Below, one piece after another: positions 1 to 8,833 of a DNA stretch of 64,000 nucleotides. The notes beneath the pieces were generated by a model. That model was given only the letters and a program-made list of their open reading frames with translations, was not told the DNA's origin and did not search any database. The DNA lies in contig JBDRKQ010000048.1 in the NCBI GenBank assembly GCA_043813895.1, positions 11,368 through 75,367 on the forward strand, written 5' to 3'. A program made the position numbers and the translations under genes. Position 1 is the stretch's first letter. Every line of letters begins with the position of its first letter. This DNA comes from CAZTAR01 sp043813895. GTDB lineage: Bacteria > Planctomycetota > Phycisphaerae > UBA1845 > UTPLA1.

Positions 1-4
1 TTCG

Positions 5-1756
5 ATGACACTGTACCTTGACACCGCTTGGCGTGTCACGGCGATTGCGGATTCAAACGGCGAGCGCTGGGACAGGCCTGGACACTGGGACTCCGCAGCC
101 GCGGGCGGCTCCGACGACCTCTCCGCGTTCCTCGCGGCGAACTCAGAACTTGTCAGCTTCGCGTGGTCCATGGATGTGCAAGCCGGCAAAGCCGATCCGA
201 ACCAGCCGCCGCCCGGGGGATCCGATGGCGATCCAATCCCTGTCAAGGATGCCGCCGCGCTCCTCGGTCCACCAGGCATCATCCTTCACATGTTGGCGGC
301 GCTGTGGGCGCCGTTCGCCATAATCCTGCCCATGCTGCTGGGCCTCTTCGGCATTCTTGCCGGCGTGCAGGGTTTACTCGCGCTGTTCTGCCCCATATCC
401 GGTCCCGAGCACGACTGCAATCAGAACGGCGTGGAAGACGCGACGGACATCGCGAACGAAACCAGCCAGGACTGCAACGAGAACGACATCCCGGACGAGT
501 GCGACATCGCCGACGGCACAGCCAACGACTGCAACCACAACGGCGTCCCGGACAGTTGCGATCTCGCCGCGGGGACCGTCCAGGACTGCAACAAGAACGA
601 CATCCCGGACGTGTGTGACCTTGCCGCCGACACCGCCTCGGACTGCAACGTGAACGGCGTTCCCGACTCCTGCGACATCGCGGCCGGCACGAGTCAGGAC
701 TGCGACGAGAACGGCACGCCGGATGAATGTGACGACGACACCGACCAAGACGGCGTCCCGGATGGGTGCGACATCTGCCCGAGCGGCGACGATGCGCTCG
801 ACGACGATGCCGATGGCGTGCCGGATGCGTGTGACGCATGTCCGGGTTTCGACGATGCGATCGACGAAGACGGCGATGGTGCACCGGACGAGTGCGACAT
901 CTGTCCCGGCTTCGACGACAACGCGGATGCGGATGGCGACGGCAACCCGGACGGCTGCGACCCGTGCCCCGCCGACAATCCGGACGACCCGGACGGCGAC
1001 TTCGCTTGCACGTCCGAGGACAACTGCCCCGACACGTATAACCCGGATCAGACGGACACCGACGGAGACCAAGTTGGAGACGCATGTGACCAGGAGGCAT
1101 GCTGCTTGCCGGACCAGGTTTGCGCCATGCTCACACAAGCGGACTGCCTGGCGCAGAGCGGGGTGTTCATGGGTTGGGATACGGATTGCGAGACCGTCGA
1201 CTGTGGCTTGGAACTGACGGTCGAAGCGGATGAGACGTTCATCTACGAGAACCTCTCGTCCGTAACTCCGCCCTGCCCCGTCATCTTCAGCGCGACAGTC
1301 GTCGATGATCCGTTCGGCAACACCTCCTACAGCTACGAATGGTCGTTTGACGTTCCGACGGACATCGTGCGGCCTGAGGCGGAGTTCGGCATCGTCAGCG
1401 GCGCGGGCACCGAGCAACTCGAGTGCGAGGCTCCGGACAGGCCCGCCTACTCCTCCAGCGGGCAGCAGCTTTGGAAAGTTCACTGCGTCGCGACCGGTGA
1501 CCAGTTCGGCAACCAGGGCGAAGCGATCTTGGACTTCCAGGTCCGCATCCTGGGCGATGCTAACGGCGATGGGTGCACGGATACCGATGATCAGATCTTC
1601 TTTTCGCAGGTCAAGGCGGACCCGGACCCCGATCCGGCCGATTTTCACGCGGCGGACGTGAACTGCGACGGTCTCCTGACCGCGGTCGACTCCGCCTTCA
1701 TCTCTGCGGTGGTCACGAATGCCGACACCCATGGCAGCGGCAACTGCGGCTCCTGA
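5..1756 (+). CDS. Secreted repeat protein with dockerin-like tail (5' end probably cut by window edge)
   Basis: The frame is open to the window edge, so the true start is probably upstream. Residues about 88-128 form a long hydrophobic stretch. Residues about 137-245 hold some six copies of a roughly 19-residue repeat with core DCN-x-NG-x-PD-x-CD-[IL]-A. Residues about 240-360 then hold thrombospondin type-3-like repeats (D-x-D-x-DG-x-PD-x-CD-x-CP). A Cys-rich linker follows, then a beta-rich region. The end (about 519-575) carries two calcium-loop motifs, DANGDGCTDTDD and DVNCDGLLTAVD, as in type I dockerins. Asp-rich loops of this kind bind calcium in the known families. The inferred role is a calcium-stabilised extracellular or surface protein; the ligand is unknown. 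Such repeat proteins are typical of planctomycetes. Confidence 0.75.
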   Translation: MTLYLDTAWRVTAIADSNGERWDRPGHWDSAAAGGSDDLSAFLAANSELVSFAWSMDVQAGKADPNQPPPGGSDGDPIPVKDAAALLGPPGIILHMLAALWAPFAIILPMLLGLFGILAGVQGLLALFCPISGPEHDCNQNGVEDATDIANETSQDCNENDIPDECDIADGTANDCNHNGVPDSCDLAAGTVQDCNKNDIPDVCDLAADTASDCNVNGVPDSCDIAAGTSQDCDENGTPDECDDDTDQDGVPDGCDICPSGDDALDDDADGVPDACDACPGFDDAIDEDGDGAPDECDICPGFDDNADADGDGNPDGCDPCPADNPDDPDGDFACTSEDNCPDTYNPDQTDTDGDQVGDACDQEACCLPDQVCAMLTQADCLAQSGVFMGWDTDCETVDCGLELTVEADETFIYENLSSVTPPCPVIFSATVVDDPFGNTSYSYEWSFDVPTDIVRPEAEFGIVSGAGTEQLECEAPDRPAYSSSGQQLWKVHCVATGDQFGNQGEAILDFQVRILGDANGDGCTDTDDQIFFSQVKADPDPDPADFHAADVNCDGLLTAVDSAFISAVVTNADTHGSGNCGS

Positions 1757-2005
1757 TATGAGGCGGAAACCCGGCTCGGTCGTTGCCACTGGCGGCCAAC
1801 GCCCCCGTCGGCCGCCGGGAACCGCGGGTCTTCCACATGAGCCACGGGGGTTGGACGCTACGTCATCTCTGAAACCGCTCTAAGTTTTGCCGGGGCTAAG
1901 AGATATGTGCAGTAGATAATAAAGGGGGAGCTCCACAATAGGTGTGTGGATGATGCTGGGCGGGATTGGGAGCCATGTTTATTCGCACCCTGGCCCAACT
2001 AAGCA
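1757..2005. other. Non-coding spacer
   Basis: No gene or convincing structure is seen between the dockerin-like protein gene and the promoter candidate of the PEP-CTERM gene. Confidence 0.5.
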
Positions 2006-2035
2006 TTGACAAAGACCGGGCAATCCGTGTAGAGT
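2006..2035 (+). promoter_or_regulatory. Candidate sigma70-type promoter of the PEP-CTERM gene
   Basis: A perfect -35 box TTGACA lies at 2006-2011. It is followed after 18 nt by TAGAGT at 2030-2035, about 58 nt before the ATG at 2093. The -10 match is imperfect, so this is a prediction from sequence only. Confidence 0.4.
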
Positions 2036-2092
2036 ATGTGTACGTCCGGGTATATGAGTGCCGCGGTCAAGAAGCACGGATGGGAAGAGTAG

Positions 2093-2743
2093 ATGACCTT
2101 GAGCAGGTGCATTTCCGCCAAGAGCGTCCTAACAGGTGCAGCGATCTGTGCGCTTCTGCTTCTGGCCCCCACGGCAGACGCGGCAACGCTGGACATCAGC
2201 CATCTCATCTCGTACATCACGCAGACCGACACGACCGCCACGGGTGTCATCGAGGTGACCCTCTCTTACGGCGGCCCAGATGCCGGTGATCCGGGCCAAT
2301 ACGACCTTTTCCTGTCGCAACTGATGGTGACGCGAGCGGGTTCTTCCGCCGGGCTGACCCTCGACACCGCGGCCACAAGCGACACCTCGACGATTCCCAA
2401 CTACTGGCTCGCCGGTCGGTCTACCTTCCCCAGTGCTTTCTCTCCCGGCGGTCAGTTCCACTTCGACGACTTCACGATGGGCGGCTCGGTTTACCCGCAA
2501 GTCGGAGACGTGGTGGCCAGGTATGTCATCAACTTCGAAGCCTCGTCCACGGCGGAGTTCGGCGACTACGCGATCGAGTTGGGTGATCAGAACCAGAACC
2601 AGTTCTACGATACGGTTTTCAATCCGCCCTTCGACAACGCGACCTCTCCGTCCTCCGTCGGCTTCACGATTATTCCGGAGCCGGCCACGGGGCTCCTGCT
2701 CATCGCGACCGCCCTCCCGCTGCTGCGTCGGCGCCGCCGATAG
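2093..2743 (+). CDS. PEP-CTERM sorting domain protein
   Basis: A 216-residue exported protein. The N-terminus has a Sec signal (MTLSRCISAKSVL, then a hydrophobic core and TADAATL). The C-terminus reads IPEPATGLLLIATALPLLRRRRR, which is a PEP motif, a hydrophobic segment and an Arg cluster: the hallmark of PEP-CTERM sorting. In organisms with an exosortase the tail is recognised and processed at the membrane; no exosortase lies in this window. The middle (about 30-190) is a beta-rich ectodomain of no family I recognise. A GGGAAGAG sequence precedes the ATG. The gene stands alone behind its own candidate promoter and is probably surface or exopolysaccharide associated. Confidence 0.85.
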   Translation: MTLSRCISAKSVLTGAAICALLLLAPTADAATLDISHLISYITQTDTTATGVIEVTLSYGGPDAGDPGQYDLFLSQLMVTRAGSSAGLTLDTAATSDTSTIPNYWLAGRSTFPSAFSPGGQFHFDDFTMGGSVYPQVGDVVARYVINFEASSTAEFGDYAIELGDQNQNQFYDTVFNPPFDNATSPSSVGFTIIPEPATGLLLIATALPLLRRRRR

Positions 2744-2847
2744 CATCCACCTGACTCCTCTTTTTGACTGCCCGAACCTCCGGCGTGTACACTTTCGCGC
2801 GCATCCGGAGCTTCCGTTCGTTTGACCGTCGAGGCAGGACGCCGCCC

Positions 2848-4548
2848 ATGCAGTTTGATTCCGACGCAGATCAGGGGGAAGCGACGATCGGCCGGCGGGT
2901 GGGCTTCTGGCTGGGGTTGGTCCTGTTCGTGACGCTGCTGCTTTGTCCCACCCCTGAAAGTATGCGCGAAGTCGTCCGGCAGAGCTTCGCGGAGGAAATC
3001 CGCCCCGAGGTCTTGCGGCAACTCGCCGAGTCGGGCCAAATTGATGTCGGTTCCGAGTCGGGCGCGTACCGGTCAGTCGAATCCCGGATCGTGGAGCCCC
3101 GTGCTCGGGCCATGCTCGCCGCCGCCGCGGTCACCGCGCTGGTGGCTTGCTGGTGGATCGCGGTCGCGATTCCGATTCCCGTCACGTCTTTGCTGCCCCT
3201 GGTTCTCTTCCCGATCGTCGGCGTCATGCCGATCAAGGAAGCCGCGATTCCCTACGCCAACAGCAATGTCTTTCTCTTCATGGGTGGCTTCATCATCGCG
3301 CTGGGCCTGGAACGATGGGGCGTTCACCGTCGCATCGCCTTGCACATCGTCCGGCTCATCGGCTCCAGCCGGCCCAACATCGTTCTCGGCTTCATGCTGG
3401 CCAGCGCGATGTTGAGCATGTGGATCAGCAATACCGCCGCGACACTCATGATGCTGCCGATCGCCATGGCCATCATCTCCGCGATAGCGGACCTGGACGA
3501 GAAGGCCGACAAACGGACCCACGCGAATTTCTCCGCTGCCTTGATGCTGGGCGTCGCCTATGCAGCCAGCATCGGGGGAATCGCAACGCCGATCGGCACG
3601 CCGCCCAATATCTCATTTCGAGGCCAGTTCGCCAGACTCTTCCCGGATGCCCCGGAGATCAGTTTCGGCCAATGGATGCTCGCGTTTCTGCCCCTGGTCG
3701 CCGTCTTCCTGCCGCTCATCTGGCTTGTCCTCGTGCGAATCTCCTGCCCCATCCCGCGCGGGCGATTGCTAGTGGGACGCGAGGTCATCCGCAGGGACCT
3801 CCGCAACCTCGGCCCGATCCGTTGCCCCGAGGCAGCCGTGCTGGCTGTCTTCGCGGTCACCGCCCTGCTCTGGATGACGCGCAGCATTCCAATCGACGGC
3901 GTCAACTACGGTTGGTCCGGCTACCTGGAGCGGATCCTCGCCCGCGCCGGGTCTGCGTCACCGTTGTTTCACGCCGGCTACATCAATGACGCGACCGTCG
4001 CGTTGGGAATGGCCGTCCTGCTGTTTGTCATCCCTGCGGGACGCGACGACTCGGGAACAAGACAACACCTGATGAACTGGCAGACCGCCCAGCGCCTACC
4101 GTGGGGAATCCTGCTTCTGTTTGGCGGCGGCTTCTCGATCGCCGCGGGATTCCGAGCGAGCGGGCTCAGCCTCTGGTGCGGCCAATCCTTCGCCGGGATC
4201 GGGATCGCCAACCCGCTCGTGCTCGTGCTTTGCGCGTGCCTCATGATGACCTTCCTGACCGAGATCACGAGCAACACTGCCACCACCGAAGTGATGCTTC
4301 CCATCCTGGCCGGCGTGAGCATCGCGATGGAGGTCAACCCACTGATGCTCATGCTCCCGGCGACGATCTCAGCCTCGTGTGCGTTCATGCTCCCCGTGGC
4401 CACTCCGCCAAACGCCATCGTCTTCGGATCCGGACACGTGGATATGAGGCGGATGGTCCGCACAGGTATCATTATCAACCTGCTCGGCGTCGTGCTCATC
4501 ACGGCGACGTATCACTTCTGCGTGCGGCCGATACTGGGGATCGAATGA
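2848..4548 (+). CDS. SLC13/DASS-family sodium:anion symporter
   Basis: A 566-residue polytopic inner-membrane protein. The ATG at 2848 (MQFDSDADQGEATIG) is preferred over an upstream TTG at 2764, because residues between them look non-homologous and Arg-rich. Both signature SNT loops of the divalent anion:sodium symporter family are present: ISNTAATLMMLPIA and TSNTATTEVMLPIL. Each is paired with a proline-rich substrate loop (PIGTPPN and VATPPNAI), giving the expected internal pseudo-repeat. An N-terminal extension of about 80 residues lies between the first two membrane spans. The substrate (dicarboxylate, sulfate or similar) cannot be assigned. No neighbouring gene suggests a pathway. Confidence 0.85.
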   Translation: MQFDSDADQGEATIGRRVGFWLGLVLFVTLLLCPTPESMREVVRQSFAEEIRPEVLRQLAESGQIDVGSESGAYRSVESRIVEPRARAMLAAAAVTALVACWWIAVAIPIPVTSLLPLVLFPIVGVMPIKEAAIPYANSNVFLFMGGFIIALGLERWGVHRRIALHIVRLIGSSRPNIVLGFMLASAMLSMWISNTAATLMMLPIAMAIISAIADLDEKADKRTHANFSAALMLGVAYAASIGGIATPIGTPPNISFRGQFARLFPDAPEISFGQWMLAFLPLVAVFLPLIWLVLVRISCPIPRGRLLVGREVIRRDLRNLGPIRCPEAAVLAVFAVTALLWMTRSIPIDGVNYGWSGYLERILARAGSASPLFHAGYINDATVALGMAVLLFVIPAGRDDSGTRQHLMNWQTAQRLPWGILLLFGGGFSIAAGFRASGLSLWCGQSFAGIGIANPLVLVLCACLMMTFLTEITSNTATTEVMLPILAGVSIAMEVNPLMLMLPATISASCAFMLPVATPPNAIVFGSGHVDMRRMVRTGIIINLLGVVLITATYHFCVRPILGIE

Positions 4549-4605
4549 CCGAAGGGGCCGGATACAACCCGTAGGAAGCCCGGGTGGCGGCGGCGCTCGG
4601 CGTAC

Positions 4606-4914
4606 TTACGATGTGCGTGTCGATTGGCCCGAACCGCCACATTGAGGGCACGTATCCTGGGAAAACCAGAGGTACAGGAAGGCCACACCGAAGATGGCCG
4701 GTACGCCTGCCAGCAGCCAGATCACGATCGTGCCGATTTCCGCCTTGAGCCCCACGGCCGCGGCAGCACGCTCGAACCAGCCGATGACCGTGGGAATCGG
4801 CGGCCATTGCAGAAACACGAGCGCCCCGCTGGCCATCAGTGCCACTGCGTAGAAGAAGTGCCTGGCGTTGCGGTGGACCCCCGTGCCATTGCATTCTCGA
4901 CAGGCCTTGCTCAT
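4606..4914 (-). CDS. Small membrane protein with split zinc-ribbon-like CxxC pairs
   Basis: A 102-residue protein. It begins with CRECNGTGVH and ends with CPQCGGSGQ, both like the CxxCxGxG elements of DnaJ zinc fingers. Two hydrophobic segments lie between (about 20-37 and 60-84). The two CxxC pairs could come together on the same side of the membrane to bind one zinc ion. I do not recognise a named family. The gene is convergent with the SLC13 transporter gene and stands 109 nt from the PEP synthase regulator gene on the same strand. Function unknown. Confidence 0.7.
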   Translation of the reverse strand: MSKACRECNGTGVHRNARHFFYAVALMASGALVFLQWPPIPTVIGWFERAAAAVGLKAEIGTIVIWLLAGVPAIFGVAFLYLWFSQDTCPQCGGSGQSTRTS

Positions 4915-5023
4915 GGGCTGCTCAGCATGGGATCACCCGCTTCCGCTGCTCCACATCGCCGACCGAGTCGTACACGCCGATTGCCCCGGGTGCAACAGAC
5001 TCTGAACCCTGCGAGCCGGCCGA

Positions 5024-5857
5024 TTACCATGCTTCCATACCGCCATTGGTGATGTTCATCAGAACCCTCACCTCCCTCGCGACTTCTTCGATCGCTTTGT
5101 ACGACACATCGATGCTCCGCCACTTGTGCTTCGCCATCATCCCGTTCGTCGCTCTCAACTCCTGGATGATTGCGTACTTGTCAGCGTAATTGGAGCCGAA
5201 CTGAGACCCCCAGCCTTTGATCCGGGCTTCTCGAACGCTTTGAAGCCTGTAAGCATTGATCGCCAGGCCGATCACCTTCTTGGGATCAAGCGCCACCAAC
5301 TCCTTCGGCGGCTCTTCATTGGGAAAGAGAGGAACGTTTGCGGCACGAACACCGCGGTACGCCAAATAGAAGCAGGTGCTGCTCTTCGACGCCCTCGACA
5401 CACCGACCAACACGACATCCGCCCGATCGAGCTCGTGCAGGTGAAGCCCGTCATCGTGGTGCAGCGTATAGTCAATCGCGTCGATCCGATCAAAATGCGA
5501 CTTGTTCCACTTGTACAACATGCCGGGCATGGATCGCGGCATACTCTTAAACATGTCATACAGACTGGCAAGCGCCGGGCCCAGCAGATCGACGATCGGA
5601 ACCGTGTGCTCGGCAGAGGCTTCCTTGATCGCGGCCCGCACCTTCTCTCCGACGAGCGTATAGAACACCGTGCCCCCGACTTTGGCCGCTTCGCGGATGA
5701 TCTTGACCGCACGCTGAGGCCGACGGACATTCGCCTCGCGGACCAGCCTGGGCGTCTTGTCCACGAACTGCAACAGCACCGCCCGAACGAGTTGCTCACA
5801 CGTCCGACACGTTCCGTCGGAAACGATGTAGATCGTGTAAGATTCGTCGATCGTCAT
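5024..5857 (-). CDS. Phosphoenolpyruvate synthase / pyruvate phosphate dikinase regulatory protein
   Basis: A 277-residue member of the DUF299 (PSRP/PpsR/RP) family. These bifunctional enzymes inactivate PEP synthase or PPDK by ADP-dependent phosphorylation of a threonine, and reactivate it by Pi-dependent dephosphorylation. The C-terminal half has the family P-loop, here GVSRASKSSTCFYLA at residues 152-166. This is followed by the conserved pattern of proteins that end on the INxxRLxxxRxxR region (INAYRLQSVREAR). The N-terminus VSDGTCRTCEQ stands where most members have SDSTGETAE, so a normally conserved Gly is Cys. The target dikinase is not in the window. The call is firm at family level; PSRP versus RP is not resolved. 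Confidence 0.85.
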   Translation of the reverse strand: MTIDESYTIYIVSDGTCRTCEQLVRAVLLQFVDKTPRLVREANVRRPQRAVKIIREAAKVGGTVFYTLVGEKVRAAIKEASAEHTVPIVDLLGPALASLYDMFKSMPRSMPGMLYKWNKSHFDRIDAIDYTLHHDDGLHLHELDRADVVLVGVSRASKSSTCFYLAYRGVRAANVPLFPNEEPPKELVALDPKKVIGLAINAYRLQSVREARIKGWGSQFGSNYADKYAIIQELRATNGMMAKHKWRSIDVSYKAIEEVAREVRVLMNITNGGMEAW

Positions 5858-5985
5858 GCTGGCCTTTCCATCGGCCCGCCCTTCCGCCTTGCTGGAGCGG
5901 AATCCTAATCGGACATATCGCTGACCCCAAGTTCAGCGATTCGCCCCGTGTCTGCCGGGTCTGTGACAACCTCGACGGGGCCAAT

Positions 5986-6101
5986 CCGAGTCCCGAGCGC
6001 CAGCGCGGGGTCTATGATCCGGGCCCCAAGCGAGAGCGCGGGGTGTCCGTGGGCAAACCGCAGTTCTTCTGACCCGCTCGCTTGCGCTCGGGGCTCGGAT
6101 T
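5986..6101. repeat. Compound palindromic repeat upstream of the YceH gene
   Basis: The 30-nt unit at 6072-6101 is the exact reverse complement of 39718-39747 (core GAGCCCCGAGCGCAAGCGAG). A degenerate direct copy lies at 5986-6014 and another partial one at about 6018-6044, so the block can fold on itself. The rest of the 318-nt gap between 5857 and 6176 shows no gene. Confidence 0.6.
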
Positions 6102-6175
6102 CGCTGTTTGCACATCCCCGCAAGCTTCGGGAGAATCCCCCTTGCATTGAATACTCCGGCAGGAGGTAGCCCATC

Positions 6176-6871
6176 ATGGCAATCACGCTCAATCCGATCG
6201 AACTCCGCGTCCTTGGGGTTCTCATCGAGAAGTCCCTCGCCAACCCGGCGTCTTACCCGATGACGCTCAACGCGATCACCGCCGGCTCCAACCAGAAGAC
6301 GAACCGGGATCCCGTGATGTCATCCACCGAGGGCGAAGTCGCGGCGGCACTGCACCAATTGCAGCAATGGCAATTGGTCGGACAGTCGCCACCCGACCGA
6401 GGATCCCGAGCCAACCGCTTCAACCACGACGTCGAGGCACGGTTCGGCTGGAACGCCGCCCAGCGTGCGATCATGGCTGAACTCATGCTCCGCGGCCCGC
6501 AGACGCTGGGTGAACTCCGCGGCAGGGCCTCCCGCATGACCCACATCGAATCGACCGACTACGCACGCGAGTTGCTCGAAGAGCTGCGTCGGGCCGACCC
6601 GCCAGCGGTTGTCGAATTGCCCCGTCAAGTCGGCAAGTCGTCCACGCGTTGGGCGCGTTTGTTCGGCGGCGATCTCACATCGGCCACCACGGCGGAGAAC
6701 GGCGGGGGCGATGGCGTGATCGCAGCACCAACTCTCCGACCGGATGATCCGGCGTCCAAAGTGCCGAGTGTTGAGGCAAGACTCGATGCGCTGGAGCAAG
6801 AAGTGATTGCCCTCCGACTGGATCTGGTTCGGCTCGGCGAGAAGCCGGACACACGCGAGGATCATCCATAG
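6176..6871 (+). CDS. YceH/UPF0502 (DUF480) family protein
   Basis: A 231-residue cytosolic protein. It opens with LNPIELRVLGVLIEKSL and then the PMTLNAI..GSNQKTNRDPV stretch that marks the DUF480/YceH family. In solved relatives the family forms two winged-helix domains (here about 1-85 and 95-170). A variable linker follows, then a C-terminal short coiled coil (VEARLDALEQEVIALRLDLV). A strong AGGAGG lies 9 nt before the ATG at 6176. The biochemical role of the family is unknown; a DNA-binding regulatory role is inferred from the fold. The gene is flanked by a dispersed palindromic repeat on its 5' side and stands alone. Confidence 0.9.
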   Translation: MAITLNPIELRVLGVLIEKSLANPASYPMTLNAITAGSNQKTNRDPVMSSTEGEVAAALHQLQQWQLVGQSPPDRGSRANRFNHDVEARFGWNAAQRAIMAELMLRGPQTLGELRGRASRMTHIESTDYARELLEELRRADPPAVVELPRQVGKSSTRWARLFGGDLTSATTAENGGGDGVIAAPTLRPDDPASKVPSVEARLDALEQEVIALRLDLVRLGEKPDTREDHP

Positions 6872-7001
6872 GAAGCTCGCAGCGACCACCCGGTCACGCC
6901 GACCCACGATCGACGAGGGCAGCATCCGCCTGCCGGCTGCCACGCCGTTCCCATGATGCCAGATGCACGCGCTGTCAATGCAGTGGAAGCCGGTGGTCAG
7001 A

Positions 7002-8285
7002 TTACGGCTTCTTCGTACGCCCCATCGCGGTGCCGCCCGTGGCGAACTCGGGCGCGTCCTTGATACACGTGCCCAAAACGCCGAGGGACGTGAAGAACGC
7101 GCGCCAGCCGGTCCGATGCAGTTCGGCGGGGGCGTCGCCGATCTCGGGGTAGCCTCTCTCATCCGCCGCGGTGTGCTCCCAATTCTGGAAGAGCCGCCCC
7201 CAATCGCTCGACAGCACCTCCCGCATCATTTCTTTGGCGCGCGTGGGATACCAGAAGCTGTCGTGATACACGACGCTCGCGATATAGGCCCAGGGGGCCA
7301 GGACGGTCTTCAGCGTCCATTCGAGCGGCGTCTTCAGCGGACCCCAATAGATGCGGTGCTGCATCTTCGAGGCGAACGTCATCTTTTGGAACGGGCCGAC
7401 GAAATGCCAGTTCTCCTTCGCGGCTTCGATGTCGCCGACGATCTCGATTTTGCTTGGATCGCCACAGCCGAGCCCCATCTCGTGCGCCAGCCGGATGAAC
7501 TTGATCGACATCGGATCGAGCCCCATCAGCTTCGCGGCCACGGCATCGATCGCAACCTGATCGGCGCTGGCGAGCAGGACGTTCTTCACATGCGGCATCA
7601 TGCACCGCGGACCCGGGCCGTCGCCGGCAAACGTCCCGTCCATCACGGCGAACACCCCGCGATGAATCCGCTTCTGGATCATCAACAGATCGACAAGCGT
7701 CTCGTGAATCACGGGATGCGTCCAGTGGCGACGCTCGTTGAGCAGGCCGCCAAACGCATTCTTCATCGCGCCGGTCGTCGTCGTGAAAATGTGCGTCTTG
7801 ACCGTCGGCAAGTGAATGATGTTCTCGCCGATGAACCGTTTGGGGATGTTGAAGCCCTTCGGATAGACGTCGTTGAGGCAGAGGAACTTGTCGCAAAGAT
7901 CGCCGACCGCATCGCGGATGTGTATCCACTCCTCGCCTTCGTAGAGATGGACGTTCCGCAATCCGTGGGCTTCAACGACGTTGATCTGCTTGTTCTCCCG
8001 CTCGCCGAGATGGGCGTCAATGACAACCGTCCGGTTGTGGCACCCGTGAATCAGATCGGGCTTATAGCCGTCGGCCTTCATCGCACGGATGACGCCGTCG
8101 AGCTGCCAGGGCGTGGTCGAGCTGCCGGGGAAGAAGAAGTGCCAACTGATGTTGATCTTCAGCGCGGTGTCGGCATCCCGGTCAACCACCGACTGGTAGT
8201 CCGCCAGGCTCATGAGCCGGTGATAGTCGGCCAGCACGGTCGCCGGCGTCGTCCGCAGAATGGCGACTTTCGATAACGATGGCAT
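7002..8285 (-). CDS. DUF362 domain protein
   Basis: A 427-residue protein with the DUF362 pattern: an early KINISWHF strand, then LPTVKTHIFTTTTGAMKNAFGGL in the middle, and DQVAIDAVAAKLMGLDP with a following GLGCGDPSKIEIVG loop. DUF362 proteins often carry ferredoxin-like 4Fe-4S repeats. None is evident here, because no CxxCxxCxxxC is present. The C-terminal 110 residues are an extra, Trp-rich region with no family I know. A GGAGG sits 6 nt before the ATG. Enzymatic role is unknown. The gene heads a same-strand run with two lipoprotein genes and a queuosine salvage gene, although spacing of over 60 nt does not prove one operon. Confidence 0.75.
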   Translation of the reverse strand: MPSLSKVAILRTTPATVLADYHRLMSLADYQSVVDRDADTALKINISWHFFFPGSSTTPWQLDGVIRAMKADGYKPDLIHGCHNRTVVIDAHLGERENKQINVVEAHGLRNVHLYEGEEWIHIRDAVGDLCDKFLCLNDVYPKGFNIPKRFIGENIIHLPTVKTHIFTTTTGAMKNAFGGLLNERRHWTHPVIHETLVDLLMIQKRIHRGVFAVMDGTFAGDGPGPRCMMPHVKNVLLASADQVAIDAVAAKLMGLDPMSIKFIRLAHEMGLGCGDPSKIEIVGDIEAAKENWHFVGPFQKMTFASKMQHRIYWGPLKTPLEWTLKTVLAPWAYIASVVYHDSFWYPTRAKEMMREVLSSDWGRLFQNWEHTAADERGYPEIGDAPAELHRTGWRAFFTSLGVLGTCIKDAPEFATGGTAMGRTKKP

Positions 8286-8391
8286 TCAGACCTCCATGAT
8301 GGCGGGGAAACGACACAACAACCTGGAAGGAGAAACAGTCGGAGAACACTAATCAGCCCGGCATCGGGCGGCCGCCGACATTGGGGGGCCG

Positions 8392-8772
8392 TCACTCTCC
8401 CTTGAGCTTCTCCACGGCCCGGGTTGTTGCCGACTTGACCTTCTCCACGGCCTGCGTTGTGGCGGTTTTGGCCTTCTCCGCGGCTTGCGTCGTGGCGGTC
8501 TTGGCCTTTTCCAGGTAAGGCCCCGCCTTCTCTTTCAACTCGCGGGCTTTGTCCTTGCCCTCCTCGTAAAGCTCCTCCGCCTTGTCCTTGCCCTTCTCGA
8601 CGTAGGGCTCGACGGCATCCTTGACCTGTTCCGCCTTCTGGGTCGTCGCCTCTTGGATGTCCCGGGCTTTCTGAGTCGTTGCACGCTTCGCCCTGTCCAC
8701 CTCGCCCGGATCGCAGCCCGTGATGGCCGCAAACCCGATGAAACCCGTCATCGTCCAGACTATTGCCCGCAT
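8392..8772 (-). CDS. Small lipoprotein with LEA/apolipoprotein-like amphipathic repeats
   Basis: A 126-residue protein. The signal peptide ends in the lipobox AITGC, so it should be lipidated at Cys20. The remainder is an uninterrupted Ala/Lys/Glu/Thr helix with near-11-residue periodicity. Repeats of the type TTQ-A-x-E-K-A-K-x-A appear at least four times (KTATTQAAEKAKTATTQAVE). Such repeats occur in LEA-like and apolipoprotein-like proteins that form long amphipathic helices. AAGGGAG lies about 10 nt before the ATG. A role in envelope stabilisation or desiccation response is a guess from composition only. Confidence 0.75.
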   Translation of the reverse strand: MRAIVWTMTGFIGFAAITGCDPGEVDRAKRATTQKARDIQEATTQKAEQVKDAVEPYVEKGKDKAEELYEEGKDKARELKEKAGPYLEKAKTATTQAAEKAKTATTQAVEKVKSATTRAVEKLKGE

Positions 8773-8833
8773 GAGCTCAATCTCCCTTCTTCACCCCAAG
8801 CAGCAAACAGGCAAGCGGAAGTCGCGACACATG

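Noticed and set aside
6963..8276. 437-codon open frame antisense to the DUF362 gene
   Set aside because: The DUF362 protein has its motifs and a ribosome binding site; the antisense frame has neither.
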